NCBI GenBank assembly: GCA_003116975.1
Contig: BGKB01000048.1
Location: 86,001 to 150,000, forward strand
Reading direction: 5' to 3'
DNA: 64,000 bases
Source: Aurantiochytrium sp. KH105
Lineage: Eukaryota > Sar > Bigyra > Thraustochytrida > Thraustochytriidae
The position numbers were made by a program, and so were the translations under genes. Under the pieces are notes generated by a model. It made no database searches. It saw only the letters and a list, made by a program, of their open reading frames with translations, and was not told the origin of the DNA. Positions 13,464 to 22,074 of the stretch are shown here, piece by piece; positions within the stretch are counted from its first letter, which is position 1, and each line of letters starts with the position of its first letter.

Positions 13464-15683
13464 ATGCTCCTCGACCAAACGGGCCTTTGCAGGCTTCTCA
13501 TAGTTGCTCTTCTTGCAGTATTTACAACACCAGAAAAAAGCACAGCCGCAGCAGCTGCAACTCGTCCCAATATTGTCCTCTATTTGGCGGACGATGTTGG
13601 CAGCGGCTCCGTGCTCCAACACGCGCCCGAGTGGTCCTTTGCCGACGACACATCGGCATTAGAAGCAATCCCAGAGGCAAGACGTATCCAGACACCCACA
13701 CTCGAGCGCATGGCCCGCGAGGGCAAGCGCTTTCTACGCGCCTTTTCAAGCTCACCCATTTGCTCGCCTGCCCGCCATTCGCTCCTTACGGGTGTCTCCG
13801 CTGGCAACCAGTATGTTCGTGGCAATGGGTACGGACCGGAATCAGCCGACGTAGATATTGAGACCGATCGGACGACCATGGCCGAAATTCTTTCAAGTCA
13901 GGGATATGCGACGTATGCTGTGGGCAAGTGGGGTGTTGCCACGAGCGAGACCTCATCGGGAAGTCCGTGCAAGCAAGGGTTTGACAAGTTCTTTGGCAAG
14001 TTCACGCACAAGTCGCTTGGGCAGGCTTTCCCGCAAACGATCGAGTCGTGCACAGCAAGCGCCGCGGACACGCCCGTGTCAACCACATACAGCGAGAATG
14101 CAGATGCAAGTGAAGCTCAATGCTTTGAAACAAATGCGTGCACGTACTTTGACTTTGCCATCCGCGACCAGGCGCTCACTTTCATAGACGAAGCAGCCAC
14201 CAACACCGCGCCCTTTTTTCTGTACTGGGCCACGACCTCGGGACACTCTACAAACTGGGAGTACGTGACGAACCGTCTCGGAAAGAAGAACTGTGAACTA
14301 AAAACCCACCCCGTTCCCTCGTACGGACGGTATACAGAGAGCAATCTTGAAGGCACAGGTCGCGTGACACCCGAGATTCGCGGGCTCATGAGCATGATCG
14401 AAAATACGGTCGACGAAGACATGCGACTTTTGCTCGCAAAGCTCGAAGAGCACGAGCTCGGAAACTCGACTCTCGTAGTCTTTACGAGCGATCATGGTGC
14501 TCATCAAGAGGCGTATGCGGACGCCGATTACAATCCGCACACCGACTTTTACGGAACTGGTGGACTTCGTGGCATCAAGCGGCGGCTGCACGAGGGCGGC
14601 GTTCGTGTGCCGCTGTTGATGTGGTGGCCCGACGCGATCCCGGCCGGAACCACGACATCGTATCCGGTCGCTCTGTATGATTTGCCCCTGACCTTTGCAG
14701 CAGTGGCAGGTGTCGACCCTGACGACGCCTCGCTGGATGCACTGAATGTTGCAGGTGGCGGTATGAGCCTCGAAGCGCTCCTGCGCAGCGAGGATGATGA
14801 CGCATCTGGCCTTGACGCCAGCTCGCGTGACTACGTGTACACGGAAATGTGCTTTGTGGAGGATGGCAAGGAACGTTCTGAGGATCAGGTGTGCCCCGTG
14901 ACATGGAACACGTACGCCGGATGCGGCTTTGGTCTTTACGACTTGTCCCAGTGGCCGAAAAAGGTGCTCAAGCTCGTTCAAGACAGACCTCGTGAAGGCT
15001 TGCTTGAACTGTACGATATTCTCTCGGACCCTTTTGAGGAAAACGATCTTGCCGAAGACAATCCGGACGAGGTTGAAAGACTCCTGGCCATGGTGGCAGA
15101 GGCCCGCACGCCCTCGTGTCTCGCTGAGTCCTCGTATGAGCCTAGGTGTCTTGACGACCCGTGCAATTTTTACACAAACGAGACGGCGTGCGCTTCGCAA
15201 ACGGGATTCTTGTGTGCTTGGACAGAGGACTCTTGCCAAGGATACACACTGGCTCCTTCACATTCCCCGACAGCGGCTCCAACTTCATTTCCGACGCCTT
15301 TCCCGACAGCGGCGCCCACTCCGCTTCCCACGCCCTTCCCAACATCGCGTGAGCCAACCATGGGTTCTTCTTCTTCGCCTTCACTTGCTCGCACGTCCTA
15401 TCCTACATCACGTGAGACAACAACGGCTACTTCTTCTCCTTCACTTGCTCCTACGTCTTATCCCACACGAGTCGTGACGCCGAGCCCTACTCTTGAACGG
15501 AAATCAACCTTTGCACCGACCATGTCGACGCCTTCCCCAACAGAGAGTGAGGCCATTGACGACTATAGCGATGCAGCCAGTGAAGACCAGGCAGGTGCTG
15601 GATCTGCGCCATCTTCAGCGTCGAGTTTCTCGCCGACAGGTGTCAGCCTTTTGACGCTTTTTCTTCATTGGGCTTTGGCCTGA
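13464..15683 (+). CDS. Sulfatase with PT-rich stalk and probable GPI signal
   Basis: This encodes 739 residues. A signal peptide (LLIVALLAVF core) leads into NIVLYLADDVGSGS with the paired metal-binding Asp, then the signature SPICSPARHSLLTG, where Cys100 is the predicted formylglycine. The catalytic region ends near residue 600. A low-complexity stalk of PT-containing repeats follows (about 605-700), and a final hydrophobic segment (VSLLTLFLHWALA) with no basic tail looks like a GPI-attachment signal. The enzyme would therefore sit on the cell surface. It is a tandem duplicate of the gene at 16688, with long near-identical stretches in the first 250 residues. The stalk and tail differ most between the two copies. 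Substrate unknown. Confidence 0.95.
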   Translation: MLLDQTGLCRLLIVALLAVFTTPEKSTAAAAATRPNIVLYLADDVGSGSVLQHAPEWSFADDTSALEAIPEARRIQTPTLERMAREGKRFLRAFSSSPICSPARHSLLTGVSAGNQYVRGNGYGPESADVDIETDRTTMAEILSSQGYATYAVGKWGVATSETSSGSPCKQGFDKFFGKFTHKSLGQAFPQTIESCTASAADTPVSTTYSENADASEAQCFETNACTYFDFAIRDQALTFIDEAATNTAPFFLYWATTSGHSTNWEYVTNRLGKKNCELKTHPVPSYGRYTESNLEGTGRVTPEIRGLMSMIENTVDEDMRLLLAKLEEHELGNSTLVVFTSDHGAHQEAYADADYNPHTDFYGTGGLRGIKRRLHEGGVRVPLLMWWPDAIPAGTTTSYPVALYDLPLTFAAVAGVDPDDASLDALNVAGGGMSLEALLRSEDDDASGLDASSRDYVYTEMCFVEDGKERSEDQVCPVTWNTYAGCGFGLYDLSQWPKKVLKLVQDRPREGLLELYDILSDPFEENDLAEDNPDEVERLLAMVAEARTPSCLAESSYEPRCLDDPCNFYTNETACASQTGFLCAWTEDSCQGYTLAPSHSPTAAPTSFPTPFPTAAPTPLPTPFPTSREPTMGSSSSPSLARTSYPTSRETTTATSSPSLAPTSYPTRVVTPSPTLERKSTFAPTMSTPSPTESEAIDDYSDAASEDQAGAGSAPSSASSFSPTGVSLLTLFLHWALA

Positions 15684-16687
15684 TAACATGTATAATTTAT
15701 TGAACATTGGAAAAGTGAGTTCTCACTGGCGAGCTGCTCAATCCTTGGTGGCGAGTCTCTCGCCAGCAGCTGGCAGCGTTTTAGTGCCTTTTCCCCATTT
15801 GGCCCTTGCCTCAGTATATCAAACCACAAGAAGGCGACTATGTGACAAATCATTTAACCCAAACCTATCATGTTGTTGTGCAGCCTTTGCAAGCGGGCTC
15901 CCACTGACCATTCGGCTCCCTTGCACACCAGGAAACATCAATGAAGTCTTTTAGTAGCTGCGCGAGATAGCAATTTTCTATTCCTCCATCGCGCTACGCG
16001 CGGAGGGGAATTGCTTGTACGTTTACAAGAGTCATCTTCTTTATTCTAGCTCTCAAACAGACGTCATAAAAATGTATTGAACTGTGTCATTGGCAAAACT
16101 GCTCACTGTAGAATTTCCCCTCTGCTCCCCTGCGCAGACTCCCTTCGCACTTTGTGCTCCTCTTAGCCTGCAAAATGGTCAATGGGATTGGAAAACACAG
16201 CAACGTATGAAACACGTCTGAATCATGTATGCAAACTGTCCTCGCTCAAGCTTGACGACTGAACTCGAAATGCGAGCGAGCATCGCCATGCGATACGCCT
16301 AGCTGACGCAAGGCTCGGGGTCCATCATGCGCGCACACCAAAAAGTGCAGGTTGTCTCAACTTAGTCACGGATCTGGCTGTCTCCCGATGAAAGAGAGCC
16401 GGTCATCCGTTGACCGCCTATCGTTGCTCGGTTGAGCAGGGCGTCAATCGGGGCGTGCACGCCGCGGCCAGAAGTGAATTGCTGCTTGGCAGCGAGGAGG
16501 GAGGACGCGCGGCGCGGCGGCAGGGATACTGACTGCCAGCGCGTGGGTCCGCATTGGAGCTCGCGCCACGTGTGTGGCCTTCGCGACGCGCGGCGAGCGG
16601 GCGGACGTTCGAACCATTGCGTCACCTTCAATCGTGAAGACGGCGCGCGCTTCTTCTCCAACGACAGAGCCTGAGCGAGGGCTGGAA
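15684..16687. other. Spacer between tandem sulfatases
   Basis: This region holds the 3' UTR of the first tandem sulfatase and the promoter and 5' UTR of the second. It is AT-richer in its first half. A strong imperfect hairpin is present at 15971-16013. I see no other gene. Confidence 0.5.
15971..16013. other. Imperfect inverted repeat (hairpin)
   Basis: Outer arms CAATT and AATTG enclose a TTCCTCC...GGAGGGGAA stem and a CGCG-CTA-CGCG core. The structure lies about 290 bp past the stop of the upstream sulfatase. It could be an RNA hairpin in the 3' UTR or a chance palindrome. Confidence 0.55.
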
Positions 16688-18757
16688 ATGATACTGCGAA
16701 CGAGAGCACGCAGACATGCCGCGACCAAGGTCATCATCTTGCTCACACTTGCCTTGACATCACAGTCCTGTTCGGGAACAAAGCCGAACATTGTGCTGTA
16801 CTTGGCTGACGATGTTGGCAGCGGCTCCGTGCTCCAACATGCGCCTGAGTGGTCCTTTGTTGACGACATATCAGCACTAGAAGCAATTCCGGAGGCAAGA
16901 CGTATCCAGACACCCACACTCGAGCGCATGGCTCGCGAGGGCAAGCGCTTTTTGCGCGCCTTTTCAAGCTCACCCATTTGCTCGCCTGCCCGCCATTCGC
17001 TCCTTACGGGTGTCTCCGCTGGCAACCAGTATGTTCGTGGCAATGGATACGGACCAGAATCGGCCGACGTAGATATCGAGACGGACCGAACGACCATGGC
17101 CAAGATTCTTTCAAATCAGGGATATGCGACGTATGCTGTGGGCAAGTGGGGTGTTGCTACGAGCGAGACCTCATCGGGAAGTCCGTGCAAGCAGGGATTC
17201 GACAAGTTCTTTGGCAAGTTTACGCACAAGTCGCTTGGGCAGGCTTTTCCACGGACGATCGAGTCATGCACAGCAAGTGCTGCTAATTCTCCCGTATCAA
17301 CCACGTACAGCGAGAATTCTGACGCGAGTGAATCGAAGTGCTCGGAGACGGACGCATGCACGTACTTTGACTTTGCCATCCGCGACACGGCACTCTCTTT
17401 CATCGACGAAGCAGCGGCTGGCGCAACGCCCTTTTTTCTTTACTGGGCCACCACAAGCGGTCATGCTACGAGCTGGGAGTACGTGGAAGATCGTCTTTCC
17501 TCGGGCACATGCGAGACAAAGACCAATCCCGTCCCTTCATATGGGCGATACACAGAGAGCAATCTCGAAGGCACGGGTCGCGTCTCAGCTGCGATCCGTG
17601 GACTGATGAGCATGATGGAGTACACCATTGACGAGGACATGCGACTCTTGCTTGCCAAGCTCAAAGAGCATGAGATGGAGAACTCGACACTCGTCATTTT
17701 CACGAGCGATAATGGCGCTCACAAGGCGGCCTATGCAGATCCGGACTACGATCCACGCACGGACTTTTACGGAACCGGAGGTCTTCGTGGTATCAAGCGC
17801 CGCCTCTACGAGGGTGGTGTCCGTGTCCCCTTTTTGGCGTGGTGGCCGGAGGCCATTCCAGCAGGGACCACGTCAATGTATCCGATTGCCCTGTATGATT
17901 TACCGCTGACATTTGCAGCAGTAGCAGGTATCGCCCCGGACGATGCCTCCCTTGATGCACTTAAAGTTGCAGGCGGAGGTATGAGCCTCGAAGCGCTCTT
18001 GCGCAGCGAAAGTGACACCGCTTCTGCGCTCAATGCCAGCTCGCGCGACTTTGTCTATACGGAGATGTGCTTTGTGGAAGACGGCAAGGAACAGGACGAT
18101 GGTCAGGTATGCCCAGTGATGTGGAACACGTACGCAGGATGTGGCTTCGGTCTCTATGATCTGTCACAGTGGCCAGAAAAGGTGCTCAAGCTGGTCCAGA
18201 ACAAGCCGCGTGAAGGGTCATTAGAGCTCTTTGATATCGTTTCGGATCCTTTCGAGGAGACAGACCTTGCCACGAGCGAGACGGAGGCGTATGAACGGCT
18301 GCAATCGATGTTGTGGAACGTTCGCACGCCGTCGTGCACGGCTGAGGCCTCGTATGAGCCCCGGTGTTTGGATGATCCATGTAATTTTTACACGAGCAGC
18401 TCAGAATGCTTGTCGCAAGAGCACTTTCTATGCGCATGGTCTGGAGACACGTGCGAGGGGTACACGCTGGCGCCTACCTCGTTTCCGACGGGGGTGCCAT
18501 CGACATCGCCAACACCATTTCCCTCAATGTCGCCAACAGGATCGCCAACGCCATTTCCTTCGCAATCGCCAACACCGCCCACGCCCTTTCCAACGGGAGG
18601 ACCGACGGAATCACCTGAGGCGTCGGAATCAAACGGGGGTGATCAGACACTGGCGCCATCATTAGCAGTTCGAGCACGCGCAGGAGAGTTTGCAATGACG
18701 CAAGTTGTGGCTCTTTTGATGATTGGACTTGGCATCGGCATTGATTTCGGGGGCTGA
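16688..18757 (+). CDS. Sulfatase with PT-rich stalk, tandem duplicate
   Basis: This encodes 689 residues from the first in-frame ATG at 16688. The frame is open further upstream but has no ATG, and the 16688 start places a good signal peptide (VIILLTLALT core) at the N-terminus. The sulfatase motifs are NIVLYLADDVGSGS and SPICSPARHSLLTG, with Cys98 as predicted formylglycine. A PT-rich stalk (about 590-640) and a C-terminal hydrophobic stretch (VVALLMIGLGIGI) suggest a membrane or GPI anchor. It shares very high nucleotide identity with the copy at 13464, especially over the first 700 bases of the mature coding region, which indicates recent duplication or gene conversion. It converges on NFU1 with a 187-bp spacer. 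Confidence 0.94.
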   Translation: MILRTRARRHAATKVIILLTLALTSQSCSGTKPNIVLYLADDVGSGSVLQHAPEWSFVDDISALEAIPEARRIQTPTLERMAREGKRFLRAFSSSPICSPARHSLLTGVSAGNQYVRGNGYGPESADVDIETDRTTMAKILSNQGYATYAVGKWGVATSETSSGSPCKQGFDKFFGKFTHKSLGQAFPRTIESCTASAANSPVSTTYSENSDASESKCSETDACTYFDFAIRDTALSFIDEAAAGATPFFLYWATTSGHATSWEYVEDRLSSGTCETKTNPVPSYGRYTESNLEGTGRVSAAIRGLMSMMEYTIDEDMRLLLAKLKEHEMENSTLVIFTSDNGAHKAAYADPDYDPRTDFYGTGGLRGIKRRLYEGGVRVPFLAWWPEAIPAGTTSMYPIALYDLPLTFAAVAGIAPDDASLDALKVAGGGMSLEALLRSESDTASALNASSRDFVYTEMCFVEDGKEQDDGQVCPVMWNTYAGCGFGLYDLSQWPEKVLKLVQNKPREGSLELFDIVSDPFEETDLATSETEAYERLQSMLWNVRTPSCTAEASYEPRCLDDPCNFYTSSSECLSQEHFLCAWSGDTCEGYTLAPTSFPTGVPSTSPTPFPSMSPTGSPTPFPSQSPTPPTPFPTGGPTESPEASESNGGDQTLAPSLAVRARAGEFAMTQVVALLMIGLGIGIDFGG

Positions 18758-18944
18758 GATTTTGCATGCGCATCAGCATGTATGCATGCACGCAAGGAAG
18801 AAACTCGAAGACGACGTGACAGAATGTTAGGAATAGAATCGTATCATAGTATAGTAAGCCTATTGCATTGTGTGATGGGGCATTTCTTTTCTTTTCTCAC
18901 TCTCGTTTTTTTTTTTTGTTCCTTTCTCTCTCTCTCTCTCTCTC

Positions 18945-19769
18945 TTAGATAATGTCGTCCTGCCTGTACTGAAGAACACGAACGTCGGGGCTCTCGTCAA
19001 GCTCGCCAATGGAGTGCACACCGGTGACCTCGGGAATGTAGTGCATGAGCATGTTCTCGACGCCATTCTTGAGAGTGACAGTCGAGCTGGGGCAGCCTGC
19101 GCAGGAGCCGGCGAGCTGAACGCTAACGATTCCAGTCTCCTCATCAAAGCCCTTGAAGAAGATGTCACCGCCGTCCTCCTGGACCATGGGGCGAATGCGC
19201 TGCTCGAGGAGCTCCTTGATGAGCTCGACAATTTCGCTTTCCTCCTCGGGGTATTCATCTCCCTGAGCGCCCTCGAGAGGACCGGTGACGGCAGGTTTGT
19301 CGGCCGCGTAAAAGTCCATAATCGTGGCAAAGACTTCCGGCTTGAGCTGAGCCCACTCGACCTGGTCAGACTTGCTGATGGTGACAAAGTCATTGCTGAG
19401 AAAGACGCCCGAGACGCCGTTCACGCGCATAAGCAGGCGCGCAAGCGGCGAGTTGTTGGTGGGCGTGTCTCCGCGGAACTCCATTGCGCTTCCATACTCC
19501 TCGGGGAGGACCTCCTTGCCGGGGAGGAACTTGAGCGACGCCGGGTTCGGGGTCTCCTCGGTCTGGATAAAGAGCGAGCGGACGCCGCCCAGCCTCCACT
19601 GCGCGCCGGTCGCGCGCACCATCGACTGCGGCTTGAGCAGTTCACGTCCGCGCGTTCCGGCCGTGCTTGCCACGCCCCTGCTGGTCTGCGCCGCGCGCAG
19701 GCTGCCGGCGCGAGCGGCGCCTCCGAGGGCCACTGCCGCCGCCGACCTTGCCATCATCAGCTTCAACAT
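18945..19769 (-). CDS. NFU1: Mitochondrial iron-sulfur scaffold NFU1
   Basis: This encodes 274 residues from the ATG at 19769. NFU1 transfers Fe-S clusters to mitochondrial client enzymes such as lipoate synthase. The N-terminal 60 residues are rich in A, R and S and acid-poor, as in a mitochondrial targeting sequence. The Nfu N-terminal domain begins at LFIQTEETPNPASLKFLPG (about 66-84). The NifU-like C-terminal domain (about 178-255) has the cluster-binding pair in CAGC (Cys223 and Cys226). An upstream in-frame ATG at 20039 exists, but its extra 90 residues are the translation of simple GCGT/GCCT repeats and are unlikely to be real. Starts at 19757 or 19754 are also possible. Confidence 0.95.
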   Translation of the reverse strand: MLKLMMARSAAAVALGGAARAGSLRAAQTSRGVASTAGTRGRELLKPQSMVRATGAQWRLGGVRSLFIQTEETPNPASLKFLPGKEVLPEEYGSAMEFRGDTPTNNSPLARLLMRVNGVSGVFLSNDFVTISKSDQVEWAQLKPEVFATIMDFYAADKPAVTGPLEGAQGDEYPEEESEIVELIKELLEQRIRPMVQEDGGDIFFKGFDEETGIVSVQLAGSCAGCPSSTVTLKNGVENMLMHYIPEVTGVHSIGELDESPDVRVLQYRQDDII

Positions 19770-20657
19770 CCTCGCGTACGTGCGTACGTGCGTGCGTGCG
19801 TGCGAGCGAGCGTGCGTGCGTGCGTGTCTGCCTGCCTGCCTGCCTGCCTGCGAGCCTACGTGCGCAAGCGTGTACGCGAGCGCGAGCGCGAGCGGACGGC
19901 TGTGTCTGAGCGTGCGTAAGTCTGCGTTCGGGTCGGCAGCTTTTCTGCGTTCTGGATTTGTTGTAAAGTAAAGTGTCTCGATCGAGTCGAGCAAGGGCAA
20001 GGAATGGATGCATGCGTGCCGGAGGGATGAGGAAGGCATGCATGACGATCGTGTCGTGTCAGTGATGAAGCAAGCGTGATGCTCGCGGAAACTAGCCTCC
20101 GAGCGAGGCTGACGTCTCGTTCGTCGTGACCGTCACTTCTCTGTCTTCTTTCAGATGAAACGAGAACCACGTGATGAACCCTGCGATGCAGCTAGGCCTA
20201 GCTGCACTGCTGCTCGCAGTCGGCTGCGGTTCTTCGGCTCACCGTCAAGCTTGAGTTAGGCCTAGTACAAGACGCGCTGCGATCATCTTCATTACATCAC
20301 GGTGATCCGCAAGAACCGCATGAGACTGGCAATGGCCGGCCGGTCAGAAGCGGGAGGAGCATGACTTCATTCATTTTCTCCCAGCCATCACGATGCCAAG
20401 CTTGTGGCTTTTGTCTCTGGTCGGCGGGCGGGCGACGACGTCCTCGGTATTTCCGAGAGATCTGCAAACGACGCTGCTGCGAGAAGGTGGTGACGACTCG
20501 TACTTCAGTCGAGCAAAGCTAGCCAACGTTTTCGCCAGGCGCGAGAGCGCTGAGCCACCAGGGTCGAGCGCGACGGCCTTGGCGCGACGCGTTAGGATCA
20601 CGAGGGTCGTCCTCGTCGTTTGCGCGTCTCGAAGCGAAGAAGTAGAAGAAGAAGAAC
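19770..20657. other. Divergent promoter region, NFU1 / LDAH-like gene
   Basis: This 888-bp stretch separates two divergent genes. Next to NFU1 it has degenerate tandem repeats of GCGT and GCCT tetramers (about 19780-19860), probably in the NFU1 leader. I see no gene inside it. Confidence 0.5.
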
Positions 20658-21791
20658 ATGGGCATCGCGGACGATGCCTTGCGCCTGACGCAGACCTTTG
20701 CGGCGACGGTCGTCGCGACGCTGGCGGCTTTGCTGGCTGCAGCGCGCCAGCGTCTGCGTCTCGGGGGCGTGCCGCAAGCCAAGTCGGCGACGCGGTTTGC
20801 TGACACGGAGCAGCGCGCAATCGAGGATGAAGCGGCTGTGCGACGCGGCGTGCCGGCCAAGGTTGACGGCCGCGTGCTCGAGGCCGACATGGTGCACCTG
20901 GACGCGGGCGTGGCGTCGCGCAAAGTCTTTCTTTTCTTCCCAGGCAACCCTGGTCTGGTCGATTTTTACCTGACAATGCTGCGCGAAATCTTTCGACGCA
21001 ACAAAGGATCTGTGCATGTGGTGGCAATTGGGCACGCCGGCCACAGCGCCTGGACGCCTGGAGACCACCAGCCCATCGGGTACCAGGCGCAGATCCAGCA
21101 CAAAGTGCAGGTGCTGCGACAAGAGATTTCGTGGTTCGAAGATGCAGATGCTCAGGTAATGATTGCGGGGCACTCGGTTGGAGCACGCGTTGGACTTGAA
21201 GTGATGCACGCGTTACCAGCAGTCAAGTGGGTTCGATACATTGGCATTTGCCCCACGGTCATGTACATTGGGCAGTCTCCCAACGGGACGAAGCTGTCAC
21301 CGCTGCTGGCGAACTCGTGGCTGCGCACACTTGCCTACCTCGTATTGCACCCTGTGTCGGCTCTCGTGATGCTCTTGCCATTTGGCGTCAAGCACGCGGT
21401 TGTCAAGTCGATCATGCGCAAGGACTGCCCAGGGGTAGACGACCATTTTGTGGGTCACGGCCTGAAACTCGTGCATCCTACGGTGGTGCAGAATGTCTTG
21501 CATATGGCGAACGATGAGATGCAGGAGATTTTGGACGTGACACATTTTCAGGATACAATCTTGAACCCGCACATGTCCAAGATGACCTTTGTGTTGTCGC
21601 CGATCGATCGTTGGTGCCACCATGAGATTGTGGAACGCATGCGCAAGGCATTTGTGGGCGCGCACTTTCACGTGTTGCCGGACTCGGTGACGCATGCTTT
21701 TTGCCTTTCGCACGAGAACATTAATTTAGTTGTTGATGCTGTGCAGACGGCGCTTGGCAGGGACGATGACGCGTCTCTATCGAGTTCGTAA
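20658..21791 (+). CDS. Lipid droplet-associated hydrolase-like protein
   Basis: This 377-residue alpha/beta hydrolase is of the LDAH (UPF0554, C2orf43) type. The family hallmark FFPGNPGLVDFY (about 93-104) contains the oxyanion region. The nucleophile elbow is GHSVG with Ser173. A C-terminal catalytic His is likely in SVTHAFCLSH. A hydrophobic segment near the N-terminus (FAATVVATLAALLAA, about 14-28) and another at LAYLVLHPVSALVMLLPFG could mediate membrane or droplet association. The animal protein acts on lipid droplets in sterol and triacylglycerol turnover; an equivalent role in an oil-storing organism is inferred. The ATG is preceded by AAGAAC, and the upstream in-frame sequence is AAG-rich leader. 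Confidence 0.9.
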   Translation: MGIADDALRLTQTFAATVVATLAALLAAARQRLRLGGVPQAKSATRFADTEQRAIEDEAAVRRGVPAKVDGRVLEADMVHLDAGVASRKVFLFFPGNPGLVDFYLTMLREIFRRNKGSVHVVAIGHAGHSAWTPGDHQPIGYQAQIQHKVQVLRQEISWFEDADAQVMIAGHSVGARVGLEVMHALPAVKWVRYIGICPTVMYIGQSPNGTKLSPLLANSWLRTLAYLVLHPVSALVMLLPFGVKHAVVKSIMRKDCPGVDDHFVGHGLKLVHPTVVQNVLHMANDEMQEILDVTHFQDTILNPHMSKMTFVLSPIDRWCHHEIVERMRKAFVGAHFHVLPDSVTHAFCLSHENINLVVDAVQTALGRDDDASLSSS

Positions 21792-22074
21792 CAAAGGAAG
21801 AAGAAGAATAAAAGAAGAAGAAGAAGAAGAAGAAAATCAAGAAGAATCCAAAGAAAGAGAAATTTCTTGACATAGAGTGCAATTTACGTATGTTCTCTCT
21901 CTTTTCTTTTTGTTTCTCTTCAGCGAAGCGGCAACAAGGGAGTTCTCAGCTGTGCAGATGACGCAGTAAAGGAAAGATGATGCACGATGTTCTCTGAGGT
22001 CATCGAAATAAAATAAAAATGCAAGGTTTGTTTTTCAGTTTTTTTGTACTTGTTTCTTGTTTCTTGTTTTTTTT
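21792..22074. other. Convergent 3' spacer with AAG and T runs
   Basis: AAG-rich repeats (21796-21835) and T-runs (about 22040-22075) lie between two convergent stops. I see no gene. Confidence 0.5.

Noticed and set aside
16606-16620. GTTCGAACC resembling a tRNA T-loop
   Set aside because: The flanking bases do not form a T-stem, and no acceptor, D or anticodon arm can be folded around it. I found no convincing tRNA in the window.
19770-20039. Upstream ATG extending NFU1 by 90 residues
   Set aside because: The extension is a translation of simple GCGT/GCCT repeats and lacks targeting features; the ATG at 19769 begins a sensible mitochondrial presequence. Listed as high-to-low because the gene is on the minus strand.
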